A stretch of DNA of 64,000 bases from Pseudomonas sp. 8O (GTDB lineage Bacteria > Pseudomonadota > Gammaproteobacteria > Pseudomonadales > Pseudomonadaceae): NCBI RefSeq assembly GCF_902506495.1, contig NZ_LR733264.1, positions 1,291,312 through 1,355,311 on the forward strand, given 5' to 3'. The notes beneath the pieces were generated by a model. It saw nothing but the letters and a program-made list of their open reading frames with translations. It was not told the origin of the DNA and made no database searches. Position numbers and translations under genes: made by a program. Positions 1-8,014 of this stretch are shown here, piece after piece. Positions within the stretch are counted from its first letter, which is position 1. Each line of letters opens with the position of its first letter.

Positions 1-276
1 GTAGGGGAAGCCGGCGTTGAGCTGATTGAGAATGCGGTACTCGCGGCCCATGTCATGGGCTGACTTGGCCTTGTGGCCAAAGGGCGGGCGGCGCAGGACG
101 AATTCCTGCTGCGGGTACTCGATCAGGTAGGTCAGGTTTGAAGCACCGCCGGGGAACTGGCTGATCTTGGCTACGCCGCTCAGGCCTGGAATATTGGCTT
201 TCAGATAAGCGTCGATGACGTCAGCGTCGAGTTCTTCGCCGGTGCGGATACGGGTGGATTGGTCGGTGAGCGCCAT
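1..276 (-). CDS. Phosphotransferase (APH/ACAD10-like) family protein, partial
   Basis: Only the first 92 codons are in the window; the gene runs off the left edge. The translation starts [20 protein letters not shown] and contains [14 protein letters not shown], the glycine-rich loop of the aminoglycoside-phosphotransferase-like kinase fold, followed by FVLRRPP and [12 protein letters not shown]. These are typical of the phosphotransferase family often found with acyl-CoA dehydrogenases (ACAD10/11-like). The physiological substrate of this bacterial group is uncertain. The start ATG at 276 is preceded by AGAAGGGAT on the coding strand. A terminator-like hairpin separates it from the SCP2 gene upstream, so it probably has its own promoter. 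Confidence 0.8.
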   Translation of the reverse strand, partial: MALTDQSTRIRTGEELDADVIDAYLKANIPGLSGVAKISQFPGGASNLTYLIEYPQQEFVLRRPPFGHKAKSAHDMGREYRILNQLNAGFPY

Positions 277-441
277 GCTTATCCCTTCTGCTTATGATGG
301 GTGCCCTAGATAATTGGTTAATCTAATGCTGCACTCAGGCTGTCACAAGCAATACGCGCCGTTATAGGCGGGCGTGTTGCACCTCGATCAAACTGCCTGA
401 TCAGTCATTTCGGTTTGTCATCTTGGCCGCAAATCACGGGC

Positions 442-470
442 AAAAAAAACCGGAGTGCCAGGACTCCGGT
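442..470 (-). terminator. Rho-independent terminator after the SCP2 gene
   Basis: ACCGGAGT (449-456) pairs with ACTCCGGT (463-470) around a 6-nt loop. On the minus strand the stem is followed by eight T residues (449-442). Confidence 0.8.
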
Positions 471-497
471 TTTCGTGTTTTGCGCTCAGCTCGCCGA

Positions 498-809
498 TCA
501 GACCGGGAACAGTTCGCCCAGCTTCATCGCCAGCATCATGTCGCCTTCGGCGCGCAGCTTGCCAGCCATGAAGGCCTGCATGCCGTCGGTTTCGCCGCTG
601 ACGATGCCCTTGAGGGTTTCGCTGTCCATGATCAGGGTCACGTTGGCGTTCGGATTGTCGCCTTGCTCGAGGGCACAGGTGCCATCCTTGACGATCAGCG
701 CGTAGTTTTCGCCATCTTCGATGTTGAACTGGAATACCAGATCCAGGCCTGCAGCGGCGCTGGCGTTGAACTTGGACTGCATGGTTTGGGCGATGTCAGC
801 AACACTCAT
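498..809 (-). CDS. SCP2 sterol-binding domain protein
   Basis: A 103-residue protein formed almost entirely by an SCP2-like sterol-carrier domain. Visible features are the N-terminal helix MSVADIAQTMQSKFN, a central beta region with FQFNIEDGENYALIVKDGT, and the C-terminal ALIMD..TLKGIVSGETDGMQAFMAGKLRAEGDMMLAMKL pattern that is diagnostic of the family. Such small proteins are thought to bind lipids or acyl-CoA in the cytoplasm; the ligand here is unknown. It sits downstream of a histidine phosphatase gene on the same strand (about 56 bp gap) and upstream of a phosphotransferase of the acyl-CoA-dehydrogenase-associated type, which fits a role in acyl metabolism (inference). Its end is marked by a terminator at 442-470. 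Confidence 0.85.
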   Translation of the reverse strand: MSVADIAQTMQSKFNASAAAGLDLVFQFNIEDGENYALIVKDGTCALEQGDNPNANVTLIMDSETLKGIVSGETDGMQAFMAGKLRAEGDMMLAMKLGELFPV

Positions 810-865
810 GGTCTTATCCTTTTTCGGTTTTTTCGCGCAGCCTCACGGCCGCAGTGGGCTGGAGC

Positions 866-1564
866 TCATCGGTAGGTGATGAGCTCCGGCGCCTTCAGCA
901 GCTGTAAATGCACATGGCTGTTGAAGGAAGCCAGACTCACCTCGCTGCCGCGGAATTTCAGCAGGCTGAGCGAGGTATTGACGATTTGCCAGTTCAGTTC
1001 GAATGCCTTTGCCGCCGGGACGCCGGTAATCAAGCGGAGCAGGGCGGTGATGGTGCCGCCGGAGGTGAACACGGCGATATTCTGTTTGCTGCCTGCCTGC
1101 TCGAGAATGCGCCGCAGGCCACCTTCGACCTGTTCGACATAAGCCTGCCAGCTCTGCAGGCCTGGTTTGTCATGTTCGCCGGAAATCCAGCGCTGGATCA
1201 GTTTGGCGAAAAGGCGCTGGAATTCGGTACGGTTCTGCGCACCGTTACGCAGGATATGCAGGGCTTCGGGCTCTTCCGGCAGCAGATCCGGCAGCAGCGT
1301 GCGAATTACCGCGTCGGCATCGAATTCGTTGAAGGCTTCGTCGATGTCCAGCGCCGGGGCGTTGCTCATGTGCTGCAGGGCTGCGTTGGCGGTGTGCTGT
1401 TGGCGGCGCAGGCTGCCACTGACGCAACGATCGAGACTGATGCCGAGTTGCTCCAAGTGCTTGCCCAGCACTTCGGCCTGGCGCACGCCGACGGGAGACA
1501 GGACATCGTAGTTGTCTGCACCGAATGAAGCCTGGCCATGTCGAATCAGATAGATGCTGCCCAC
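866..1564 (-). CDS. Histidine phosphatase family protein
   Basis: A 232-residue protein starting at GTG 1564 with MGSIYLIRHGQASFG, the RHG motif of the histidine-phosphatase (phosphoglycerate-mutase-like) superfamily. The LSPVGVRQAEVLG segment follows as expected, and FTSGGTI near residue 165-170 replaces the usual second-histidine motif GH. The family hydrolyses phosphate esters through a phosphohistidine, but the substrate of this member is not evident. It is followed on the same strand by the SCP2 gene. The neighbouring sohB gene is divergent. The start is chosen because RHG must lie near the N terminus; no strong ribosome-binding site is seen. Confidence 0.82.
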   Translation of the reverse strand: MGSIYLIRHGQASFGADNYDVLSPVGVRQAEVLGKHLEQLGISLDRCVSGSLRRQQHTANAALQHMSNAPALDIDEAFNEFDADAVIRTLLPDLLPEEPEALHILRNGAQNRTEFQRLFAKLIQRWISGEHDKPGLQSWQAYVEQVEGGLRRILEQAGSKQNIAVFTSGGTITALLRLITGVPAAKAFELNWQIVNTSLSLLKFRGSEVSLASFNSHVHLQLLKAPELITYR

Positions 1565-1762
1565 GTCCGTATTGGTCTCGGCACGTTGAATGTTTGGCGA
1601 GGGTATGAGGAAGCTCGGGGGCTGTCAACGAAAAAACATACGCTTGTTTGAATTGCTTTTATGTCCATTGCGCAGTGCTGCCGCGCTTGGCCGGCGAGGC
1701 GCTGCGCCGTATGCTTGAGCCTTTGTGCGCTCAGGCGCCGCTGCATTGTCCAAGGGGGATCC

Positions 1763-2782
1763 GTGGAGTTTCTTAGCGAGTACGCCAGCTTTCTGGCGAA
1801 AACCCTGACCCTGGTGGTCGCCATCGTCGTGGTGCTGGTAGCGATCGCTGCCACGCGCGGCAAAGGGCGACGCGGCAGTGGTCAGTTGCAGGTTCAGAAG
1901 CTCAATGATTTCTACAAGGATCTGCGTGAGCGCCTAGAGCACAGCGTGCTGTCCAAGGATCAGTTCAAGGCCACGCGCAAGGCGCAGGCCAAGGCTGCCA
2001 AGCAGGAGAAGAAGGCGCCGCCCAGCAAGCCGCGGGTGTTCGTGCTGGACTTCGATGGCGATATCAAGGCGTCAGCCACCGACAACCTGCGCCACGAAGT
2101 GACGGCGCTGTTGTCTATGGCCAAGGCCGAGGACGAAGTGGTGCTGCGTCTGGAAAGCGGCGGCGGTATGGTGCATAGCTATGGTCTGGCGTCGTCGCAG
2201 CTGGTGCGCATCCGCGATGCCGGCATCCCGCTGACCGTGTGCGTGGACAAGGTGGCGGCCAGCGGCGGTTACATGATGGCCTGCATCGGCCAGAAGATTC
2301 TCAGCGCGCCGTTCGCCATCCTTGGCTCCATCGGGGTGGTGGCGCAGTTGCCCAACGTGCATCGCCTGCTGAAAAAGCACGAAATCGATTTTGAAGTGCT
2401 GACGGCTGGTGAGTACAAGCGCACGCTGACCGTATTCGGCGAGAACACCGAAAAGGGCCGGGAAAAATTCCAGGAAGACCTGGAGACCACCCACGAACTG
2501 TTCAAGGGCTTCGTTGCCCGTTACCGCCCACAGTTGGACATCGATGCCATTGCCACCGGTGAGATCTGGCTGGGCATGGCGGCGCAGGAGCGCCTGTTGG
2601 TTGACGAACTCAAGACCAGCGACCAGTACCTGGCCGAGCGCGCCGTCGAGGCTGAACTGTTCCATCTGCATTTCGCTCATAAGAAGAGTCTGCAGGAGCG
2701 CGTCGGGCTGGCTGCCAGCATGGCGGCAGATCGCTTCGTCCTGACCTGGTTGAGCAGACTCAATCAGCAACGCTTCTGGTAA
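1763..2782 (+). CDS. sohB: SohB-type inner-membrane signal peptide peptidase (S49)
   Basis: A 339-residue S49 peptidase. The GTG at 1763 is preferred because AAGGGGGAT lies just upstream and translation then begins MEFLSEYASFLAKTLTLV, directly followed by one hydrophobic N-terminal segment (residues about 10-28) that should anchor it in the inner membrane. After a basic stretch, the catalytic domain includes VLRLESGGGMVHSYG, the nucleophile region ASGGYMMACIG, and EYKRTLTVFG, whose lysine is the general base in SppA/SohB enzymes. The active site is expected in the periplasm. SohB was first noted as a multicopy suppressor of htrA defects in E. coli. The gene is divergent from the histidine phosphatase gene and sits alone ahead of the AcuI-like gene. 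Confidence 0.9.
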   Translation: MEFLSEYASFLAKTLTLVVAIVVVLVAIAATRGKGRRGSGQLQVQKLNDFYKDLRERLEHSVLSKDQFKATRKAQAKAAKQEKKAPPSKPRVFVLDFDGDIKASATDNLRHEVTALLSMAKAEDEVVLRLESGGGMVHSYGLASSQLVRIRDAGIPLTVCVDKVAASGGYMMACIGQKILSAPFAILGSIGVVAQLPNVHRLLKKHEIDFEVLTAGEYKRTLTVFGENTEKGREKFQEDLETTHELFKGFVARYRPQLDIDAIATGEIWLGMAAQERLLVDELKTSDQYLAERAVEAELFHLHFAHKKSLQERVGLAASMAADRFVLTWLSRLNQQRFW

Positions 2783-2854
2783 CGCTTCGTTCATGATGGG
2801 CTGCACGAGCGACTTGTGCCGCGCAGCCGCGAGCCACGACAAGAGGAGAGGATG

Positions 2855-3844
2855 ATGACCGAGTTCAAGGCCTTGCTGGTCAGCGAAGGCGCCGATGGCG
2901 GTTTCCAGCGTGAAGTGGTCCAGCGTAACGTCGAGCAACTGCCGCAGGGCGAACTGCTGATCCGCGTACGCTATTCCTCGCTCAACTACAAGGATGCCCT
3001 CTCCGCCAGCGGCAACCGTGGCGTGACCAAGACCTACCCGCATACGCCCGGCATCGACGCGGCGGGGGTGGTCGAAGCTTCCAGCGTTGCCGAGTTCGCC
3101 GTGGGCGACGAGGTGATCGTCACGGGCTACGACCTGGGCATGAACACTGCTGGTGGTTTTGGCCAGTACATTCGCGTGCCTGCCGCCTGGGCGATCAAGC
3201 GCCCACAAGGCTTGCCGCTGCGCGAGGCGATGATTCTCGGTACCGCCGGCCTGACCGCCGCGCTGTGCGTGGACAAGCTGGAGCAGGCCGGTGTCACTCC
3301 CGAGTCCGGCACCGTATTGGTCACCGGCGCCACGGGCGGCGTTGGCAGCATCGCCGTGGTGCTGCTCAAGCAGCTGGGCTATCGCGTCGCTGCCGCGACC
3401 GGCAAGGCCGAGCAGGGCGATTTCCTGCGTGGCCTGGGTGCTGACGAGATCGTCAGCCGCGAAGAGCTGCAGCAAGGGAGTGAGCGTCCGATGCTCAAGG
3501 AACGCTGGGCGGGAGCGGTGGACACAGTGGGTGGCGACATCCTGTTCAATGTGGTCAAATCGTTACGCCACAGCGGCAGTGTGGCTTGCTGTGGGCTGAC
3601 CGCTGGTGTCGGTTTCCAGGCCAGCGTCCTGCCGTTCATCCTGCGCGGTGTCAACCTGCTGGGCGTGGATTCGGTGGAGCTGCCACTGGTGGTCAAGGCT
3701 TCCATGTGGGACAAGCTGTCGCTGCAGTGGAAGCTCGATCTTTCGCCGCTATGCGAGGAAATAGGCCTGGCCCAGTTGCCTACGGCCATCGAGCGGATAC
3801 TCTCCGGCGGTATGGTTGGCCGTATCCTGGTGCGACTCGACTGA
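2855..3844 (+). CDS. YhdH/AcuI-family quinone oxidoreductase (acrylyl-CoA reductase-like)
   Basis: A 329-residue medium-chain dehydrogenase/reductase without the catalytic zinc ligands. The N-terminal GroES-like domain includes YSSLNYKDALSASGNRGVTKTYPHTPGIDAAG, and the Rossmann domain carries VLVTGATGGVGSIAVVLLKQLGY, the NADPH-binding motif. This pattern matches YhdH/AcuI enzymes, of which AcuI reduces acryloyl-CoA to propionyl-CoA; whether that is the substrate here is inference. Two ATG codons (2852, 2855) are adjacent. AGGAG at 2844-2848 is better spaced for 2855. A hairpin with an 11-bp perfect stem (3851-3877) follows the gene. Confidence 0.85.
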   Translation: MTEFKALLVSEGADGGFQREVVQRNVEQLPQGELLIRVRYSSLNYKDALSASGNRGVTKTYPHTPGIDAAGVVEASSVAEFAVGDEVIVTGYDLGMNTAGGFGQYIRVPAAWAIKRPQGLPLREAMILGTAGLTAALCVDKLEQAGVTPESGTVLVTGATGGVGSIAVVLLKQLGYRVAAATGKAEQGDFLRGLGADEIVSREELQQGSERPMLKERWAGAVDTVGGDILFNVVKSLRHSGSVACCGLTAGVGFQASVLPFILRGVNLLGVDSVELPLVVKASMWDKLSLQWKLDLSPLCEEIGLAQLPTAIERILSGGMVGRILVRLD

Positions 3845-3850
3845 GTGAGT

Positions 3851-3884
3851 CAGAGGCCCGTTGATGACGGGCCTCTGCATTTTC
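3851..3884 (+). terminator. Terminator-like hairpin between convergent genes
   Basis: CAGAGGCCCGT (3851-3861) pairs perfectly with ACGGGCCTCTG (3867-3877) around TGATG, followed by CATTTT. The T tract is short, so termination strength is uncertain. Confidence 0.65.
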
Positions 3885-4320
3885 AGGCCTGGCTGACGTA
3901 CATGGTGATCTCGGCGCGGAACACCGGCTTGTCGCCGACGTAGGCCATCACCGGCACCTTGATGTCGCCGGTCTGATCCCAATCCACCGCGCTGCCATCG
4001 GCCACCGTGCGGATGTCGCCGTCTGCCTTGGCCAGGTATTCCACCGTCATCCCTTTGGGAATCCAGCGGCAACCGTCAGGAATGGAGGCGTCTGTCATGC
4101 TGCCGGCGGCAAGCTCGGCCGCATTGCACAGGGCAATGGCGTGCACTGTCCCGATATGGTTCAGCACTTCGCGGCGTTTGGCGAAGCTGACCTCGGCATA
4201 GCCGGGACGCAGCTCGACCATCTGCGGAGCGATAGTGGCGAAGTAAGGGGCGACCTGGCCGATCATCGCGCTGAACTGGGCAGCGCCGGCCTGCTGGAAC
4301 ATCTGCAACATCTGACTCAT
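3883..4320 (-). CDS. Hotdog-fold thioesterase-like protein (DUF4442 type)
   Basis: A 145-residue protein starting MSQMLQMFQQAGAAQFSAMIGQ at ATG 4320, with GAGAGAG just upstream. It has the hotdog-fold pattern PQMVELRPGYAEVSFAKRREVLNHIGTVHAIALCNAAELAAGS; the N-H-x-G-T-x-H-A-x-A-x-x-N-x-x-E run resembles the active-site helix of PaaI/YiiD-C-like thioesterases. The probable reaction is acyl-CoA thioester hydrolysis, substrate unknown. The gene is divergent from a TetR regulator, with a double palindromic operator between them (4381-4408), so it is the most likely target of that regulator (inference). Confidence 0.78.
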   Translation of the reverse strand: MSQMLQMFQQAGAAQFSAMIGQVAPYFATIAPQMVELRPGYAEVSFAKRREVLNHIGTVHAIALCNAAELAAGSMTDASIPDGCRWIPKGMTVEYLAKADGDIRTVADGSAVDWDQTGDIKVPVMAYVGDKPVFRAEITMYVSQA

Positions 4321-4380
4321 GACTCTCTCCTGCGTATTGGCGATTGAAGATGAGCGCGCGCCGAGGCAGTATACGAGCAT

Positions 4381-4408
4381 TAGAAAGTTATTCTAGAAAA
4401 ATATTCTA
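4381..4408. promoter_or_regulatory. Paired 15-bp palindromes, probable TetR operator
   Basis: Two copies of TAGAA-N5-TTCTA lie at 4381-4395 and 4394-4408, overlapping by two bases and offset by 13 bp. They sit between the divergent thioesterase and TetR genes, 16 bp before the TetR ATG. Position and symmetry fit an autoregulatory operator bound by TetR dimers. Confidence 0.7.
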
Positions 4409-4423
4409 GTCATAGGAAGCGGC

Positions 4424-5008
4424 ATGGCCCGTCCATCGCGTAAAGACGAGATCCTGCAGGCAGCGTTGGCCTGCTTCACCGAGCACGGCGTCGATGTCAC
4501 CACCATTGAGATGATCCGTGACCGCTCGGGGGCGAGTATCGGCAGCCTGTATCATCACTTCGGCAACAAGGAGCGGATCATCGCCGCGCTCTATCTGGCC
4601 GGCACCGCGCAATACGCCGACATGCTGCAGCGCGGATTTGCCAGCGCAGCCAGCGCTGAGGCCTGCGTCAAGTTGCTGGTGACCAGCTATATCGACTGGG
4701 TGGTGGCCAATCCGGACTGGGCGCGTTTTATCCTGCACAGCCGCAGTCGGGTCGAAGCGGGGGAGATGGGCGGTGCTCTGCGCGACGCCAATCGTCAGCA
4801 TTTCGCGAAGATTCTCACGGCGCTCACCGAGTACCGTCTGCAGGGGCTGTTCAAGGCGCTGCCGGACGACTGTTTCGCCTCGGTGGTGATTGGCCCAGCG
4901 CATGATCTGGCGCGCAACTGGCTGGCTGGCCGCACCCAGAGCAATCTGGGCGAGTGCCGCGAACTGCTGGCGCAGATCGCCTGGGACAGCGTGAAAAACA
5001 GCGGCTAG
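4424..5008 (+). CDS. TetR-family transcriptional regulator
   Basis: A 194-residue regulator. Residues 1-50 form the TetR DNA-binding domain: RKDEILQAALACFTEHGVDVTTIEMIRDRSGASIGSLYHHFGNKERI, with the recognition helix IGSLYHHFGNKE. The C-terminal two-thirds is the ligand/dimer domain and is not assignable to a known effector. It is divergent from the hotdog thioesterase gene, and paired palindromes immediately upstream make autoregulation and control of the thioesterase likely. Its stop codon overlaps the stop of the convergent dioxygenase gene by four bases (5005-5008). Acyl-CoA is a plausible ligand given the neighbour, but nothing in the sequence shows it. Confidence 0.88.
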   Translation: MARPSRKDEILQAALACFTEHGVDVTTIEMIRDRSGASIGSLYHHFGNKERIIAALYLAGTAQYADMLQRGFASAASAEACVKLLVTSYIDWVVANPDWARFILHSRSRVEAGEMGGALRDANRQHFAKILTALTEYRLQGLFKALPDDCFASVVIGPAHDLARNWLAGRTQSNLGECRELLAQIAWDSVKNSG

Positions 5009-5772
5009 CCGAAGCGATAGATATCCATCCCCAGTGCACCGTAGGTGAAACCACTGTGCTCAACCTTGAAGGCGCCGCCAGCACCGCGGGCGAAGAACAG
5101 CGGTAGCAGGTGTTCGTCGCTGGGGTGATTGCGTACGGCACTCGGTGCCAGGTGACGGTAATGGTGCAAGGCCTCTTCGTCGTTCGCTTCGAGCTTTTCC
5201 ACCACCCAGTCGCGAAAGGCCTTGGCCCAGGGCGTGATGACGTCCGGTCCGGCGCGCCAGTCGAGTTCGCCGAGATTGTGGGTGATGCTGCCAGAGCCGA
5301 TCAGCAATACGCCTTGCTCGCGCAGATCGGCCAGCGCGCGGCCGATGCGGGTCTGCAGCTCGGGGCCCATGCGGCTTGGTAGCGACAGTTGCAGCACGGG
5401 AATATCGGCTTGCGGATACATCAGCGACAGCGGAACCCAGGCGCCATGATCGAAGGGGCGCTGAGCATCGAGCTCAGCCGGCAGGCCGGCCTCGTTCAAT
5501 TGCCCGGCGATCTTCGCGGCCAGCTCTGGTGCGCCGGGTGCCGGATACTGCACGGTATACAGTGCAGCCGGGAAACCGCCGAAGTCGTGCCAGGTTTTGG
5601 GATGCTCGCCCGCCGTCAGCAGCAGGCGCTGGCTTTCCCAGTGGGCCGACACCACCACGATGGCTTTGGGCCTGGGCAGCTCGGCGGCCAGTCTGGCCAG
5701 GGCAGGGCCGCTGGCACCTGGATCCAGGGCCAGCATGGGCGAACCATGGGATATGAACAGTGAGGGCAGCAT
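5005..5772 (-). CDS. Class III extradiol dioxygenase (DODA/YgiD-type)
   Basis: A 255-residue protein starting MLPSLFISHGSPMLALDPG at ATG 5772, preceded by CAGGAG on its strand. SHGSPM near the N terminus, VVVSAHWES (about residue 45) and PFDHGAWVPL (about residue 117) contain the histidines that bind the single metal in the LigB/DODA superfamily, and SGSITHNLGEL follows later. Homologues include plant DOPA 4,5-dioxygenase and E. coli YgiD, which opens the catechol ring of L-DOPA; the natural substrate in pseudomonads is unknown. It is convergent with the TetR gene (4-bp overlap) and divergent from tpm. Confidence 0.87.
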   Translation of the reverse strand: MLPSLFISHGSPMLALDPGASGPALARLAAELPRPKAIVVVSAHWESQRLLLTAGEHPKTWHDFGGFPAALYTVQYPAPGAPELAAKIAGQLNEAGLPAELDAQRPFDHGAWVPLSLMYPQADIPVLQLSLPSRMGPELQTRIGRALADLREQGVLLIGSGSITHNLGELDWRAGPDVITPWAKAFRDWVVEKLEANDEEALHHYRHLAPSAVRNHPSDEHLLPLFFARGAGGAFKVEHSGFTYGALGMDIYRFG

Positions 5773-5877
5773 GGCGATCAGCTCCTGAAGTAGGATGTCG
5801 TCATCTTCGTTGCTGGACCTATCGATTTCCAGCATAAATAGTTGAGTATTCCTATCGATTTTGTGGAGGTTTCATTC

Positions 5878-6534
5878 ATGCAAGAGGCGTTCTGGCAGGA
5901 GCGTTGGGCACGTAGCCAAATTGGCTTTCATCAGGAGAAGGTCAACGGCTATCTGCGCCGGCACTGGGCTCGACTCGGGCTCTCTGAGGATGCGGCGGTA
6001 CTGGTGCCGCTGTGTGGCAAGAGCCTCGACCTGGCCTGGCTGGCGGAGCAAGGGCATGCCGTGATTGGTGTGGAGTTGGCCGAGCGCGCGGTGCAGGATT
6101 TCTTCGCCGAGCGTGATGTGCAGCCGCAGATCGCTCAGCACGGCGCGTTCAAGATTTACCAGGCGGGCAAGCTGCGGATTCTATGCGGCGACTTTTTCGC
6201 CCTGAGTCGTGAGGACGTTGCCAAGTGCCAGGCGTTCTATGATCGCGCTGCGCTGATCGCCTTGCCGCCACAAATGCGCCAGCGCTATGTCGCTCATCTG
6301 CAGGCAATTTTGCCGCAAGCCTGCCAGGGCTTGCTGGTGACCCTGGTGTACGACCAGCAGCGTATGGATGGTCCTCCCTTCTCGGTCGATGACGCCGAAG
6401 TCGTTCAACACTTCAGTGCAGGCTGGGTGCCGCGTGAGGTGGAGCGCAAGGACGTGCTGAGTGGCAACCCGCGCTTTATCGAGAATCAGCTCGAGGCGGT
6501 GGAGGAGGTGGTGTTTCACCTGGCACGCCGCTGA
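5878..6534 (+). CDS. tpm: Thiopurine S-methyltransferase
   Basis: A 218-residue SAM-dependent methyltransferase of the TPMT family, the length typical of Pseudomonas Tpm. The ATG at 5878 is preceded by GGAGG; translation starts [23 protein letters not shown]. Recognisable blocks are [27 protein letters not shown] (SAM-binding loop) and [17 protein letters not shown]. Bacterial Tpm enzymes methylate thiopurines and can confer tellurite or selenium-oxyanion tolerance by methylation. It is followed by a strong bidirectional terminator shared with the convergent htpX. The order tpm-htpX matches other pseudomonads. Confidence 0.92.
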   Translation: MQEAFWQERWARSQIGFHQEKVNGYLRRHWARLGLSEDAAVLVPLCGKSLDLAWLAEQGHAVIGVELAERAVQDFFAERDVQPQIAQHGAFKIYQAGKLRILCGDFFALSREDVAKCQAFYDRAALIALPPQMRQRYVAHLQAILPQACQGLLVTLVYDQQRMDGPPFSVDDAEVVQHFSAGWVPREVERKDVLSGNPRFIENQLEAVEEVVFHLARR

Positions 6535-6550
6535 TACGACAGGCCAATGC

Positions 6551-6578
6551 AAAAGGCGACCCGAAGGTCGCCTTTTTT
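6551..6578. terminator. Bidirectional terminator between tpm and htpX
   Basis: AAAAGGCGACC (6551-6561) pairs with GGTCGCCTTTT (6566-6576) around CGAA, with a run of six T on the plus strand (6573-6578) and T-rich sequence in the other direction. Confidence 0.9.
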
Positions 6579-6594
6579 GTCTGTGACAGATGGA

Positions 6595-7467
6595 TCAGCC
6601 GCGGCGGCGCAGCGCCTCGATGCGATCTTCCAGTGGCGGGTGGCTCATCAGCAGGCCAGCCAGGCCATTCTTCAGGCCACCATTGATACCGAAAGCGGTC
6701 AGGCTGTCCGGCATCTGCACCGGTACGCCCTGTTCGGCACGCAGGCGCTGCAGTGCGGCGATCATCGCGCCGGTACCGGCCAGGCGAGCACCGGCTTCGT
6801 CGGCCTTGTACTCGCGTTTACGCGAGAACCACATGACGATGATGCTGGCCAGGATGCCCAGCACCAGCTCGGCAAAGATGGTCGCGACGAAGTAGCCAAT
6901 GCCGTGGCCGTCTTCGTTCTTCAGGATCGCCTTGTCGACGAAGTTACCGAAGATACGTGCGAAGAACATCACGAAGGTGTTCACCACGCCCTGGATGAGC
7001 GCCAGGGTGACCATGTCGCCATTGGCGACGTGGCCGATCTCGTGGGCCAGCACCGCACGTACTTCATCCGGCGAGAAACGTTCGAGCAGGCCCTGGCTGA
7101 CGGCGACCAGTGCGTCGTTCTTGTTCCAGCCTGTGGCGAAGGCGTTGGACTCGTAGGCAGGGAAGATGCCTACTTCAGGCATCTTGATCCCGGCTTCGCG
7201 CGACAGTTCCTCGACAGTCTGCAACAGCCACTGTTCGTGACGGGTGCGCGGCTGGGTGATGATCTGCGTGCCAGTGCTCATCTTCGCCATCCACTTGGAG
7301 ATGAACAGCGACACCAGCGAGCCGGCGAAACCGAACACGGCGCAGAAAATCAGCAGGCTGCCGTGGTTCTGGCCGGTGAAGCGGTCGACCCCCAGCAGTT
7401 TGAGGGTGATGCTGGCGATAACCAGAACCGCCAGGTTGGTGGCCAGGAACAACATAATGCGCATCAT
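6595..7467 (-). CDS. htpX: HtpX membrane zinc metalloprotease (M48)
   Basis: A 290-residue integral inner-membrane protease. Two hydrophobic segments at the N terminus (residues about 3-20 and 35-53) precede the M48 active site [19 protein letters not shown] (about residue 140), where the two histidines of HExxH bind zinc. A second membrane pair around [12 protein letters not shown] and [20 protein letters not shown] follows, and [13 protein letters not shown] supplies the third ligand glutamate. HtpX degrades damaged membrane proteins together with FtsH and is often heat- or envelope-stress-induced. The gene is convergent with tpm. Adjacent ATG codons at 7467 and 7464 leave a one-residue uncertainty. 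Confidence 0.95.
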   Translation of the reverse strand: MMRIMLFLATNLAVLVIASITLKLLGVDRFTGQNHGSLLIFCAVFGFAGSLVSLFISKWMAKMSTGTQIITQPRTRHEQWLLQTVEELSREAGIKMPEVGIFPAYESNAFATGWNKNDALVAVSQGLLERFSPDEVRAVLAHEIGHVANGDMVTLALIQGVVNTFVMFFARIFGNFVDKAILKNEDGHGIGYFVATIFAELVLGILASIIVMWFSRKREYKADEAGARLAGTGAMIAALQRLRAEQGVPVQMPDSLTAFGINGGLKNGLAGLLMSHPPLEDRIEALRRRG

Positions 7468-7561
7468 GGTGTGAACGGACTCCTCACGGGGAAAGACGTA
7501 CGAGTAATGCCGGCTATATAAGGGCGCCCCCCTGGGGCTTTCAACCAGCGACTATTTCAAA

Positions 7562-8008
7562 CTATGTCTCTTGACCCTGTAGCGCGCTCTCGAACAGCAG
7601 GCGAGTGAGGCGGGCGGTGCGCTCGCCGTGCTGCTGGGCCAGGGCCTCGCGCAGCTGAAATGCCAGTGTGGCGTGCACGCGGCGCACGCTTGGCGGCAGC
7701 ACTTCACCCTCGCGCAAGGCATGAGGAATGGCGCGTGACAGGCGCAGAAAACCTTTCTCGCTGAGCACCGCCTGATCCAGCGCGTCGTAAGCGATGGTCG
7801 ACTCGAAACGCAGATAGCCTTCCTCGGCCAGCCACAGCAGCGCGCCGAGGCAAGCCTGGTGACGCTTGCTGGGCAGGCCGAACTCGTCCGGTTCCTCGCG
7901 CCCGATCAGGTCTTCCACGTACAGCGCCATCTTGCGCGGGAAGGCTTGATAGAGCATGAGCAGGCCGCTGGCGGCGTCCTTGTAGAAATCGTCGATCTGC
8001 AGGTCCAT
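7562..8008 (-). CDS. Conserved hypothetical protein cotranscribed with the aminotransferase
   Basis: A 148-residue soluble protein beginning MDLQIDDFYKDAASGLLMLYQAFPRKMALYVEDLIGREEPDEFGL. It has no signal peptide or membrane segment, is rich in predicted helix, and no catalytic motif is recognised. It starts six bases after the stop codon of the aminotransferase gene, so the two are almost certainly one transcript. A protein of similar size occupies the same place next to htpX in P. aeruginosa (from memory), which supports it as a real, conserved gene. Function unknown. Confidence 0.75.
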   Translation of the reverse strand: MDLQIDDFYKDAASGLLMLYQAFPRKMALYVEDLIGREEPDEFGLPSKRHQACLGALLWLAEEGYLRFESTIAYDALDQAVLSEKGFLRLSRAIPHALREGEVLPPSVRRVHATLAFQLREALAQQHGERTARLTRLLFESALQGQET

Positions 8009-8014
8009 GTCGGC

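Noticed and set aside
2072..3475. A 467-codon antisense frame over sohB and the AcuI-like gene
   Set aside because: Crosses two well-supported genes on the other strand and has no conserved motif.
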